From assembly GCA_035270785.1 (NCBI GenBank), contig DATESN010000106.1:1-64000 (forward strand): a stretch of DNA of 64,000 bases, read 5' to 3'. Shown here piece by piece: positions 43,520 to 51,677 of the stretch. The notes beneath the pieces are model-generated. The model had not been told where the DNA came from. It did not search any database and worked only from the letters and a program-made list of their open reading frames with translations. A program made the translations under genes and the position numbers. The first letter of the stretch is position 1. Every line of letters begins with the position of its first letter. Source of the stretch: DATESN01 sp035270785. GTDB taxonomy: Bacteria > Bacillota > Clostridia > Lachnospirales > Lachnospiraceae.

Positions 43520-43555
43520 TGTATTAGTGTATTAGTTGGTTAATACAATGATACA
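43520..43555. promoter_or_regulatory. Operator of gntR-ABC operon (YtrA-type palindrome)
   Basis: TGTATTAGTGTATTA (43520-43534) and TAATACAATGATACA (43541-43555) are inverted repeats with 13 of 15 positions symmetrical and a 6-base centre. The left arm equals the arm core of the 22.4-kb palindrome except C to T at one position, and the centre spacing is the same. Confidence 0.75.
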
Positions 43556-43575
43556 ACATATTTTTATAATGTCAA
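43548..43575 (-). promoter_or_regulatory. Promoter of the gntR-ABC operon
   Basis: On the minus strand TTGACA (plus 43570-43575) and TATCAT (plus 43548-43553) are 16 bases apart. The -10 lies within the operator palindrome, so repressor binding would block it. Confidence 0.75.
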
Positions 43576-43601
43576 GGGTTTTTGCAAATTTAAATTTTCT
43601 T

Positions 43602-43629
43602 TTGTATCGCAAATGTATTATGTTATAAT
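43602..43629 (+). promoter_or_regulatory. Promoter of the DUF4250 gene
   Basis: TTGTAT (43602-43607) and TATAAT (43624-43629), 16 bases apart, 46 bases before the start. Confidence 0.65.
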
Positions 43630-43674
43630 GGCTGTGAATAATAGTAAAAAATAATTTCATTTGGAGGAAGCAAC

Positions 43675-43848
43675 ATGTTACCTAATGACCCAGCAATACT
43701 ACTTAGCTTTATCAATACAAAACTACGTGATTTTTATGTTAATATAGATCATTTATGTGAAGAACTTCAGGAAAATAGAAAAGAAATAGAAGATAAGTTA
43801 ATGTTAATTAATTATTATTACGATGAGGAGAAAAATCAATTTGTCTAA
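43675..43848 (+). CDS. DUF4250 family small protein
   Basis: A 57-residue cytosolic protein, MLPNDPAILLSFINTKLRDF at the N-terminus and YYYDEEKNQFV at the C-terminus, matching the DUF4250 pattern I know from Clostridia (MLPxDPxxLLSFxNxKLRD...YDxxxNQF). Function unknown. GGAGGAAG lies 7 bases before the ATG and a sigma-A promoter lies upstream. Its 3' end overlaps the ferredoxin/ASKHA gene, whose RBS is inside it, so the two are likely translated together. Confidence 0.85.
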   Translation: MLPNDPAILLSFINTKLRDFYVNIDHLCEELQENRKEIEDKLMLINYYYDEEKNQFV

Positions 43849-45244
43849 AGATGAAATAATTACAATTAGTAAACAAACAATCAATGGTAAGATAGGATCA
43901 TTATTAGATGCTCTGATAGAAAAAGGCTATAAGGGGTCTTTTTGTAGTGGGCGTGGAACTTGTGGAAAATGTAAAGTTCGTTTTCTAGAAAATGCATCCA
44001 TTCCTACGCAAAATGATAGAAACTTTTTTTCACCAGACCAACTTAGGGAAGGCTATCGATTGGCATGTGGTGTAAAGCTGAATCGAGATTGTAAGATTCA
44101 AATCCATTTTGAAAGTCAAGAAAGGTATGAAATCCTCGCAGAACAAACGTTAGTGAAAAGTCCAAATAATAGGGGGATATTTGAAAAAGAAGAATCTTAT
44201 TATGTGGCAGTTGATATTGGAACGACAACAATTGTGATGCAACTGGTTGGAAGTAATTTAGGAGTTGCAGACGAAACATATAGAATATTTAATTCCCAAA
44301 GAATATATGGAACAGATGTGATTGCAAGGATGCAAGCAAGTCTGAATGGAAAACGGGAGGAACTTAAAAAACTCATTGAGTTTGAATTGGAAAAAGGCAT
44401 CAGAAAGTTAACAATAAAGAATCATATTTCACCAAAAGGTATTTTTATTTCAGGTAATACAACAATGGGACATTTATTAATGGGGTATAAGATGGATTCC
44501 TTAGCTAGCTTTCCCTTTAAGCCGGTCAACATAAATGAGATTGAAATAGTGCTTGCAGGAATTCCTGCAGTTATAATGCCAGGGATATCGGCGTTTGTTG
44601 GTGGGGATATGGTATCTGGATGGATGGCATGCGGTTTACATAAAACGAGAAACTTGCATTTTCTCATTGATTTGGGTACCAATGGGGAAATGATGATAGG
44701 TAATAAGGACAGAATTATGTGCACCGCTACGGCAGCAGGTCCTGCATTTGAAGGAGGACCAACGGCTCATGTTCCAGGAACGGATATGATCGATTTGGTT
44801 GCACAAATGCTAGAAGCTGGAATTATTGATGAAACAGGTTTGTTACATGACACCTATTTTGATACAGGTTATAGGATTCAGGGAGTGTTAATTACGCAAA
44901 AAGATATTCGAGATTTACAAAAGGCCAAGGCTGCAGTTTTTGCTGGAATGGGCATTTTGGTGGAGCAATATGGAACTACCTGGGATATGATTCAAGGAGT
45001 ATTTTTAGCTGGTGGATTTGGATTCGGCTTAGATGTCACAAAGGCAAATAGAATTGGTTTATTTCCAGATGAAATAAAAGATAAAGTGATTTCAGTTGGG
45101 AATGCGTCGTTAGCAGGTGCCATAATATATGGAAGAGAAAAACAAGATTTAACAGAAATTATAAAGACTGCTTCGGAAATAAATCTGGCTGCGGTAGAAT
45201 CTTTTACAGAGGCATATATTTCCGCCTTAAACTTCCCCAAATAA
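43841..45244 (+). CDS. 2Fe-2S ferredoxin/ASKHA-domain protein (RACE-like, DUF4445)
   Basis: A protein of about 467 residues. An N-terminal plant-type ferredoxin domain has Cys35, Cys41, Cys44 and Cys76 (CSGRGTCGKC...RLACGV). It is followed by an ASKHA ATPase-like domain with VAVDIGTTTIVMQLVG near 133 and LIDLGTNGEMMIG near 275. Such proteins reductively activate corrinoid proteins; this one is shorter than the usual 600 or more. No corrinoid methyltransferase is nearby. I favour TTG 43841, with GAGGAG 10 bases upstream; ATG 43823 is an alternative overlapping DUF4250 by 26 bases. Confidence 0.82.
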   Translation: MSKDEIITISKQTINGKIGSLLDALIEKGYKGSFCSGRGTCGKCKVRFLENASIPTQNDRNFFSPDQLREGYRLACGVKLNRDCKIQIHFESQERYEILAEQTLVKSPNNRGIFEKEESYYVAVDIGTTTIVMQLVGSNLGVADETYRIFNSQRIYGTDVIARMQASLNGKREELKKLIEFELEKGIRKLTIKNHISPKGIFISGNTTMGHLLMGYKMDSLASFPFKPVNINEIEIVLAGIPAVIMPGISAFVGGDMVSGWMACGLHKTRNLHFLIDLGTNGEMMIGNKDRIMCTATAAGPAFEGGPTAHVPGTDMIDLVAQMLEAGIIDETGLLHDTYFDTGYRIQGVLITQKDIRDLQKAKAAVFAGMGILVEQYGTTWDMIQGVFLAGGFGFGLDVTKANRIGLFPDEIKDKVISVGNASLAGAIIYGREKQDLTEIIKTASEINLAAVESFTEAYISALNFPK

Positions 45245-45272
45245 CAGATTAAATAATAGATTGGAGTTATTA

Positions 45273-46607
45273 ATGGATAATATGGATATTTTCTCCTATA
45301 TGAGAAATACTAACTTAGAAAAAGAATCTCCCCTTGCAGCGAGGCTTCGTCCGCAATCCTTAGACGAGGTGGTAGGACAACAGCATATTATAGGTAAAGA
45401 CAAACTTCTTTATCGAGCAATAGTAGCAGACAAAGTAACTTCGATTATTTTGTATGGCCCTCCTGGTACCGGGAAAACAACCCTTGCTAAAGTGATCGCC
45501 AATACAACTAGTGCGGATTTTATCCAGATTAATGCCACAGCATCTGGAAAAAAGGATATGGAAGAGGTAGTGGCAAAAGCAAAAGATACATTAGGTATGT
45601 ATAGCAAAAAAACAATATTATTTATTGACGAAATTCATCGATTTAATAAAAGCCAGCAGGATTATTTATTACCATTTGTAGAAGATGGAACACTTGTTTT
45701 AATAGGAGCGACAACAGAAAATCCATATTTTGAAGTAAATGGAGCTTTAATTTCTCGTTCCATTGTTTTTGAATTAGAACCATTAAATAAAGATGATATT
45801 AAGAAGTTATTACTTCGCGCAGTTTCGGATAAAGAAAAGGGAATGGGAGCATATGGTGCTGTGATTGAGGAAGATGCACTTGAGTTTTTGGCTGACATTT
45901 CAGGTGGTGATGCCAGGCATGCATTAAATGCCATTGAATTGGGTATTATGACTACGAAGAGAAGTGATGATGAGAAAATTCACATTACTATGGATGTAGC
46001 TCAGGAGTGTATACAAAAAAGAGTCGTTCGTTATGACAAAACAGGTGATAATCATTATGACACCATATCTGCTTTTATAAAAAGCATGAGAGGGTCTGAT
46101 CCTGATGCCGCAATATACTATTTGGCTAAAATGTTATATGCAGGAGAAAGTGTTACCTTTATTGCCAGAAGGATTATGGTATGTGCATCGGAAGATGTTG
46201 GGAATGCGGACCCCAATGCCTTGATGATCGCTGTTAGTGCTTCTCAAGCTGTGGAACGAATAGGTATGCCAGAAGCAAAGATTATTTTAGCGCAAGCAGT
46301 TTCTTATGTGGCTTGTGCACCAAAAAGTAATGCAGCTGTTTGTGCCATTAATGACGCAACAGAAATTGTGAAAAAGACAGGAAACCTTCCAATACCGGCA
46401 CATTTACAAGATGCCCACTATAAAGGAGCTGCAAAGTTAGGGCATGGAATCGGTTATTTATATGCTCATAATTATCCTAAAAACTATGTGGAACAGCAGT
46501 ATTTACCTTATGAACTAAAGGGTAGTGAGTTTTATAAACCTTCAGAAAATGGTTATGAGAAAAAGATTCGGGATCACATGAAATGGTTAAAGGATAAGGA
46601 ATTGTAA
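45273..46607 (+). CDS. rarA: Replication-associated recombination protein A (RarA/MgsA)
   Basis: AAA+ ATPase related to clamp loaders that acts at stalled replication forks. The 444-residue protein starts MDNMDIFSYMRNTNLEKESPLAARLRP. Walker A GPPGTGKTT is near 61 and Walker B ILFIDEIHRFNKSQQD near 113, followed by LIGATTENP. The C-terminal domain contains GSDPDAAIYYLAKML and NYPKNYVEQQYLP. GGAG lies 6 bases before ATG 45273; the earlier in-frame TTG 45261 is part of the RBS region. Confidence 0.94.
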   Translation: MDNMDIFSYMRNTNLEKESPLAARLRPQSLDEVVGQQHIIGKDKLLYRAIVADKVTSIILYGPPGTGKTTLAKVIANTTSADFIQINATASGKKDMEEVVAKAKDTLGMYSKKTILFIDEIHRFNKSQQDYLLPFVEDGTLVLIGATTENPYFEVNGALISRSIVFELEPLNKDDIKKLLLRAVSDKEKGMGAYGAVIEEDALEFLADISGGDARHALNAIELGIMTTKRSDDEKIHITMDVAQECIQKRVVRYDKTGDNHYDTISAFIKSMRGSDPDAAIYYLAKMLYAGESVTFIARRIMVCASEDVGNADPNALMIAVSASQAVERIGMPEAKIILAQAVSYVACAPKSNAAVCAINDATEIVKKTGNLPIPAHLQDAHYKGAAKLGHGIGYLYAHNYPKNYVEQQYLPYELKGSEFYKPSENGYEKKIRDHMKWLKDKEL

Positions 46608-46625
46608 AACTGAAAAGGAGAAATG

Positions 46626-47939
46626 ATGTTTGAAAAGAATAATTCAGTAGAACAACCCGATAGACTAATTATGATTTCACTAGATGCAATGGGAGCCAAG
46701 GACTTAGAATTGATGTCTACCCTCCCTCATATGGCTGCATTCATGAAAAAGGCGGCCATATGCAACAATGTAAATAGTGTGTATCCTTCCCTGACGTATC
46801 CAGCACATACCTCTATCATCACGGGAAAAAGTCCTAAAAATCATGGAATTATAAATAACACATTATTTCAACCTCAATATGAAAATCCTGATTGGGCTAG
46901 CAATAGAAAATTCATCAAGGGGACAACACTTTATGATGAAGTGATTAAAAAGGGATGGAAAGTGGCGTCTCTTCTATGGCCGGTAACAGGTAAAAGCAAA
47001 ATACAATACAATTTATCTGAAATTCATGCAAATAGATGGTGGCAAGATCAGACTGTTTTAACCGCATTAAATGGTTCTTTTAAATATAATTTGCAATTAT
47101 TGAAATTCATGGGAGAACTAAAGAAGGGAATAAGACAACCTGCACTGGATAATTTTGTTCAAAAAGCTGCGTTATATACCATTAGAAAATATAATCCTAA
47201 TATGCTCTTGGTGCATTTTCTTGATGTAGATCTGAATCGACATGCGTATGGCGTCAATCATGATAAAGTGAAAGAGGCTATTATGCGAATGGATTTAAGA
47301 ATTGGAGAAATATTAGCAGCGCTTGAGAGTACGGGAGATATGAATAAGACAACAGTTGTTATCTTGGGTGATCATTACCAAAAAGATACACATACAGTAG
47401 TATATTTCAATAATCTACTTAAAAAAAAGGGCTATTTAGAGACAAAGGGATGCAAAATAAAATCATATAAGGTTATTGCAAAGAATTGTGATGGTTCTTG
47501 TTATATTTATCTTAATCCCAAATATAAAAACAATGCAAAAATGACTGAAGAAGTGACGCACATGTTTCAAGAGTTACAGAAAGATAGCACCTATGGGATT
47601 CAACATATATTTAGTAGTAAAGAAGTAGAAAGTCTTGGTGCTGATGACACCTGTGTACTAATGATAGAAGCAAAGGATGGCTACTATTATTTAGATGAAA
47701 CCGAGGCATTGACTAGAAGGGTTAATGAAGTTAAAAAACATAAAATGAGGGGAACTCATGGATATCTTCCAACGAAAAATGATTATCAAACATTTTTCAT
47801 GGCGTCAGGATGTGGAATTCATGAAGGAGTAAGAATTAACGAAATGACACTTATGGATGAGGGTGTAACGCTGGCTAAACTTTTAGATGTAAATCTTGGT
47901 AAGGTAGATGGTAAAGTAATAGAGCAGCTATTAAAATAG
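46626..47939 (+). CDS. Alkaline-phosphatase-superfamily phosphodiesterase (NPP-like)
   Basis: A 437-residue cytosolic member of the nucleotide pyrophosphatase/phosphodiesterase group. Metal ligand Asp20 lies in MISLDAMG, nucleophile Thr57 in YPSLTYPAHTS, further ligands are in HFLDVDLNRHAYG (Asp/His) and LGDHYQ (Asp/His), and a late His in RGTHGYLP. It would cleave a phosphodiester or pyrophosphate. No signal peptide is seen, unlike many relatives. ATG 46626 is 5 bases from AGGAG; ATG 46623 is only 2. Its last 9 bases overlap the convergent DUF4364 gene. Confidence 0.87.
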   Translation: MFEKNNSVEQPDRLIMISLDAMGAKDLELMSTLPHMAAFMKKAAICNNVNSVYPSLTYPAHTSIITGKSPKNHGIINNTLFQPQYENPDWASNRKFIKGTTLYDEVIKKGWKVASLLWPVTGKSKIQYNLSEIHANRWWQDQTVLTALNGSFKYNLQLLKFMGELKKGIRQPALDNFVQKAALYTIRKYNPNMLLVHFLDVDLNRHAYGVNHDKVKEAIMRMDLRIGEILAALESTGDMNKTTVVILGDHYQKDTHTVVYFNNLLKKKGYLETKGCKIKSYKVIAKNCDGSCYIYLNPKYKNNAKMTEEVTHMFQELQKDSTYGIQHIFSSKEVESLGADDTCVLMIEAKDGYYYLDETEALTRRVNEVKKHKMRGTHGYLPTKNDYQTFFMASGCGIHEGVRINEMTLMDEGVTLAKLLDVNLGKVDGKVIEQLLK

Positions 47940-47945
47940 CTGCTC
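47922..47945. other. Palindrome spanning two convergent stop codons
   Basis: GAGCAGCTATT (47922-47932) pairs with AATAGCTGCTC (47935-47945). The phosphodiesterase (plus) and DUF4364 gene (minus) both end inside it, so both proteins end in EQL plus one or two residues. There is no T-run, so it is not a classical terminator. Confidence 0.7.
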
Positions 47946-48446
47946 CGTTAAATATTTATATATTTGTTGGTTCTTTTCATTCCAGTTAGCACAGATGGAT
48001 ATGGCAATTTCTTCAGTGGGAACAGACATGGTTATGTCAACTAAAATTGTTTCCTTATCTTTTCCTATAAGGCGAGCTTCATAATCGCCACTAGTTGATT
48101 TGTAATAATTGGATTGAATAGAAACCTCATTACGAAGTTCTAATCTATTGTTTTGTAAATAAAGTTCAATGTCTTCTTTAATCTTTATATTAATTCGATT
48201 GTCAAAATAAGATAAGGTATCTTTACCTTCTTCTGTGATTGATAGTAGTGTTCTATTCCCCATTACCTTTGTAATAACGAAATTGGCATCTGATAAATCT
48301 GACAATACCCGCTGAAGTGTTAGAAAGTTAGTATACTCTTGTTGTAAAATAAAGTCACTAATTTGAGCTTTTGTAAGAGGAAAATTTACACGATCTAACA
48401 TAAATAAAACAATTAATTTATATAAAGTTAATGGATCTTGTGTCAT
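47931..48446 (-). CDS. DUF4364 family protein (winged-helix-like)
   Basis: A 171-residue protein starting MTQDPLTLYKLIVLFMLDRVN, followed by a winged-helix-like region (LTKAQISDFILQQ...TLQRVLSDLSDANFVI, about 22-60, and TLLSITEEGKDTLSYF) and a beta-rich C-terminal half. It fits DUF4364, a Clostridia family possibly of transcription regulators; function unknown. The start is 48446, since AAAGG lies 7 bases upstream; an extension to 48509 adds 21 atypical residues without RBS. It lies downstream of the malic enzyme gene on the same strand. Confidence 0.8.
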   Translation of the reverse strand: MTQDPLTLYKLIVLFMLDRVNFPLTKAQISDFILQQEYTNFLTLQRVLSDLSDANFVITKVMGNRTLLSITEEGKDTLSYFDNRINIKIKEDIELYLQNNRLELRNEVSIQSNYYKSTSGDYEARLIGKDKETILVDITMSVPTEEIAISICANWNEKNQQIYKYLTEQLF

Positions 48447-48524
48447 AATAATACCTTTCTTTCCACGTATCTCATTCTGTGAGTTCCTAACGCAAAGTAT
48501 TAATAACAAAAGTCATTGAATAAC

Positions 48525-49679
48525 TTATCTTTTAATATGAGATTTTACAGCGTTAGCAACAACATCTGCCACTTGAGGATTGAATGCCTCTGGCATAATA
48601 TTATCTTCATTTAATTCTTCAGTAGAAACAAGTCCAGCAATAGCCAATGCAGCGGCCAATTTCATTTCTTCTGTAATTTCGGTTGCACGTCCTTCTAGAG
48701 CTCCTTTAAAGATTCCAGGAAAAGCTACGACATTATTCACTTGGTTAGGAAAATCACTTCTTCCTGTGCCTACTACTCTAGCACCAGCAGCTTTAGCAAC
48801 GTCGGGCATTATTTCCGGAACAGGATTAGCCATGGCAAAAATAATAGCATCCTTATTCATGGAGGCAACCATTTCAGAAGTCACTATATTGGGAGCAGAA
48901 ACACCCACAAAAATATCGGCTTTCTTAAGGGCATCAGCAAGTGAACCGGTCTCATTATTTGGATTGGTAATTTCAGTCATCTTTTGTTGCATCCAATTTA
49001 GTCCTGGGGTAGTTTTAGAGACAATTCCCATTTTGTCGCACATAATAATGTTAGGAAATCCATAGGTTAAAAGTAGTTTTGTAATGGCAACACCAGCACT
49101 ACCAGCTCCGTTTACAACAACTTTACATTCTTCTTTCTTCTTGTTTACGACTTTCAAACTATTGATAATACCAGCAAGGACGACGATTGCAGTGCCATGT
49201 TGATCGTCATGAAATACGGGAATATCTAAAACTTTTTTCAGACGATCTTCTATTTCAAAACATCGAGGTGCACTAATATCTTCTAAGTTAATACCACCAT
49301 AAGATGGTGCAAGATAAGTGATGGTTTTTATAATTTCTTCTGTATCTTGGGTATCAAGGCAAATTGGAACAGCATTTACACCAGCAAATTCCTTAAATAA
49401 TACCGCTTTTCCTTCCATGACGGGCATAGCGGCATATGGTCCAATATTACCCAATCCAAGTACAGCACTGCCATCAGATATTACGGCTATAGTATTGGCT
49501 TTCATTGTATATTTATAGGCAGCTTCTTTGTCTTTGGCAATTGCCTTACAAGGCTCGGCTACACCAGGGGTGTAAGCAAGGGACAAATCTTCACGAGATT
49601 TGACTGGAATTTTTGAAACTGTTTCTAATTTTCCATTCCATTGTTCATGGAGCATAAGAGCTTTTTCGTTGGTAGTCAT
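48525..49679 (-). CDS. NAD(P)-dependent malic enzyme
   Basis: Oxidatively decarboxylates malate to pyruvate. The 384-residue short bacterial form starts MTTNEKALMLHEQWNGK. It has the YTPGVAEPCKAI segment near 39-50 (catalytic Tyr), VISDGSAVLGLGNIGP, metal-site FHDDQHGTAIV near 152-162, and the Rossmann motif VVNGAGSAGVAI near 185. The start is 49679, with GAGG about 9 bases upstream; the earlier ATG 49712 lies before that RBS. NAD versus NADP use is not clear from the sequence. Confidence 0.93.
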   Translation of the reverse strand: MTTNEKALMLHEQWNGKLETVSKIPVKSREDLSLAYTPGVAEPCKAIAKDKEAAYKYTMKANTIAVISDGSAVLGLGNIGPYAAMPVMEGKAVLFKEFAGVNAVPICLDTQDTEEIIKTITYLAPSYGGINLEDISAPRCFEIEDRLKKVLDIPVFHDDQHGTAIVVLAGIINSLKVVNKKKEECKVVVNGAGSAGVAITKLLLTYGFPNIIMCDKMGIVSKTTPGLNWMQQKMTEITNPNNETGSLADALKKADIFVGVSAPNIVTSEMVASMNKDAIIFAMANPVPEIMPDVAKAAGARVVGTGRSDFPNQVNNVVAFPGIFKGALEGRATEITEEMKLAAALAIAGLVSTEELNEDNIMPEAFNPQVADVVANAVKSHIKR

Positions 49680-49929
49680 AATTAAAACCTCATTTCTATT
49701 TTTTATTTCCAATATTTATTTTTATAATGTATATCATATAATAATTATTTTTTATTTACAACCCATAGAAAATCAAAAATTAAGATGAAAAAAAAATTAA
49801 ACTTTCTATTTAAAAAGATATGTTGTATAATTAATTTGTTACGAATGTTAATATTTAAAAATTCAAGTTGTATGTCTTTTTATGAATCCCAATATTACAG
49901 CAATTAAAAATTAAATCGGAAGGAGTTAT

Positions 49930-51297
49930 ATGAAAGAAAAATATGAATCCCTTGCACTTTCAGACATCAAGGAAATTGCTAAGACTAGAGGAATTAGAGG
50001 TGTTTCCGCGATGAAGAAAGCGCAGTTGGTGGAGGCTATGCTTATTGCCGATGAAAAAGATAAAGCACAAGATAATGTAGTGGAAGCGAAGCCTGAAAAA
50101 GTAAAAAAAGAGAAAGAAAAAGAAGAAGAAAAAGAAGAAATTGCAGAAGAAAAAATTCTTACGGATTTAGATAGTGGAATCGCTGCAAATGGTATTTTAG
50201 AAGTTATGCCTGATGGATATGGATTCATTCGGTGTGCCAATTATCTTCCTGGTGAAAATGATGTCTATGTTGCACCTAGTCAAATTAGACGTTTTAACAT
50301 GAAGAAGGGCGATATTATAGAAGGTAATACAAGAATTAAAAATCAAAACGAGAAATTCAGCGCCCTACTATTTGTAAAAAAAATAAATGGCTATCTTCCA
50401 GATGTAGCTGCAAAAAGAAGTAACTTTGAGGATATGACACCTATTTTTCCAGAGAAAAGATTACGCCTCGAAACTTCCGGCTCTTCTGTTGCTATGAGGG
50501 TTATGGATTTAATGAGTCCTGTTGGTAGAGGACAAAGAGGTATGATTGTATCTCCTCCAAAGGCAGGAAAAACGACCTTATTGAAGGAAGTGGCTAAATC
50601 TATAAAAGCTAATAATCCTGAAATACATATGATAATTTTATTAATTGATGAAAGACCTGAAGAAGTTACGGATATTCGTGAGGCTATTGAAGGCCCAAAT
50701 GTAGAAGTGATATATTCAACATTTGATGAACTACCAGACCATCATAAAAGAGTGTCAGAAATGGTGATTGAACGAGCAAAAAGGTTAGTGGAACATAAAA
50801 AAGATGTCATTATTTTATTGGACAGTATTACCAGACTAACAAGGGCTTATAATTTAACCGTTCCACCAAGCGGAAGAACTTTATCTGGCGGACTTGATCC
50901 TGCAGCACTGCATATGCCAAAAAGGTTTTTTGGAGCAGCTAGAAACATGAGAGAAGGCGGAAGTCTTACTATTTTAGCAACGGCTCTTGTTGAAACGGGA
51001 AGTAAAATGGATGATGTTGTATATGAAGAGTTTAAAGGAACTGGTAATATGGAAATCGTTCTTGATCGTAAATTGTCTGAAAAGAGGATTTTCCCTGCGA
51101 TTGATATTGCGAAATCTGGGACAAGACGAGAGGACTTATTGTTGACACCAGATGAATTTGAAGCCATTAATGTTATGAGGAAAGCGTTAAACAGTTTGAA
51201 AGCCGATGATGCAGTTGATAAAATCTTAGATATGTTTAAACGCACCAAGAACAATGATGAATTCGTACAAATGGTTAAAAAAATGAAATTTATTTAA
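49930..51297 (+). CDS. rho: Transcription termination factor Rho
   Basis: Hexameric RNA helicase that ends transcription at Rho-dependent sites. The 455-residue protein has an N-terminal Rho_N helical domain (LSDIKEIAKTRGIRGVSAMKKAQLVEAM), a highly charged Lys/Glu insert (about 55-75), the cold-shock RNA-binding domain (DGYGFIRC...DVYVAPSQIRRF, about 94-125), Walker A PPKAGKTTLL near 215 and LIDERPEEVTDI. RBS GGAAGGAG precedes the ATG. The charged insert is a common clade-specific feature. The 250-base upstream region has a TATAAT near 49825 but no clear -35. Confidence 0.96.
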   Translation: MKEKYESLALSDIKEIAKTRGIRGVSAMKKAQLVEAMLIADEKDKAQDNVVEAKPEKVKKEKEKEEEKEEIAEEKILTDLDSGIAANGILEVMPDGYGFIRCANYLPGENDVYVAPSQIRRFNMKKGDIIEGNTRIKNQNEKFSALLFVKKINGYLPDVAAKRSNFEDMTPIFPEKRLRLETSGSSVAMRVMDLMSPVGRGQRGMIVSPPKAGKTTLLKEVAKSIKANNPEIHMIILLIDERPEEVTDIREAIEGPNVEVIYSTFDELPDHHKRVSEMVIERAKRLVEHKKDVIILLDSITRLTRAYNLTVPPSGRTLSGGLDPAALHMPKRFFGAARNMREGGSLTILATALVETGSKMDDVVYEEFKGTGNMEIVLDRKLSEKRIFPAIDIAKSGTRREDLLLTPDEFEAINVMRKALNSLKADDAVDKILDMFKRTKNNDEFVQMVKKMKFI

Positions 51298-51325
51298 TAA
51301 TGCGTCTAAAATTTACAAAAAGTAC

Positions 51326-51354
51326 TTGCATCAATAAATATGCTATGCTACAAT
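51326..51354 (+). promoter_or_regulatory. Sigma-A promoter of rpmE
   Basis: TTGCAT (51326-51331), 17-base spacer, TACAAT (51349-51354). Confidence 0.7.
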
Positions 51355-51407
51355 AAGAAAGCTGTTTATAAGACTAATGAGTTATTTTATTATAGAGAGG
51401 TGAAGAA

Positions 51408-51614
51408 ATGAGAGAAGGAATCCATCCTAATTATTATCAAGCAAGCGTTACTTGTAACTGTGGAAACACATTTGAAACAGGATCAACAAAGAAAAACATT
51501 CACGTTGAAATTTGTTCAAAATGCCATTCGTTCTATACAGGACAGCAGAAATCTGCTAGGGCTGATGGACGTATTGATAAATTCAATAAAAAATATGGTG
51601 TAGAAGAAAAATAA
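51408..51614 (+). CDS. rpmE: 50S ribosomal protein L31, zinc-binding form
   Basis: A 68-residue ribosomal protein. Cys16 and Cys18 (TCNCG) with Cys37 and Cys40 (CSKCH) form the zinc site of the C+ type. MREGIHPNYY at the N-terminus and HSFYTGQQK in the middle are family hallmarks. GAGGTG lies 6 bases before the ATG. It has its own promoter and is followed by a terminator before the DUF1385 gene. Confidence 0.97.
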   Translation: MREGIHPNYYQASVTCNCGNTFETGSTKKNIHVEICSKCHSFYTGQQKSARADGRIDKFNKKYGVEEK

Positions 51615-51625
51615 GTTGTATAAAC

Positions 51626-51658
51626 AAGGTTGAGGTATTTTATCTCAACCTTATTTTT
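51626..51658 (+). terminator. Terminator of rpmE
   Basis: AAGGTTGAG (51626-51634) pairs with CTCAACCTT (51644-51652), followed by ATTTTTAC. Confidence 0.9.
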
Positions 51659-51677
51659 ACTATTATGGAGGTTTGAA

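Noticed and set aside
49713..49929. Promoter and regulatory structure upstream of rho
   Set aside because: A TATAAT near 49825 is visible, but no acceptable -35 or stable fold; not strong enough to list as a feature.
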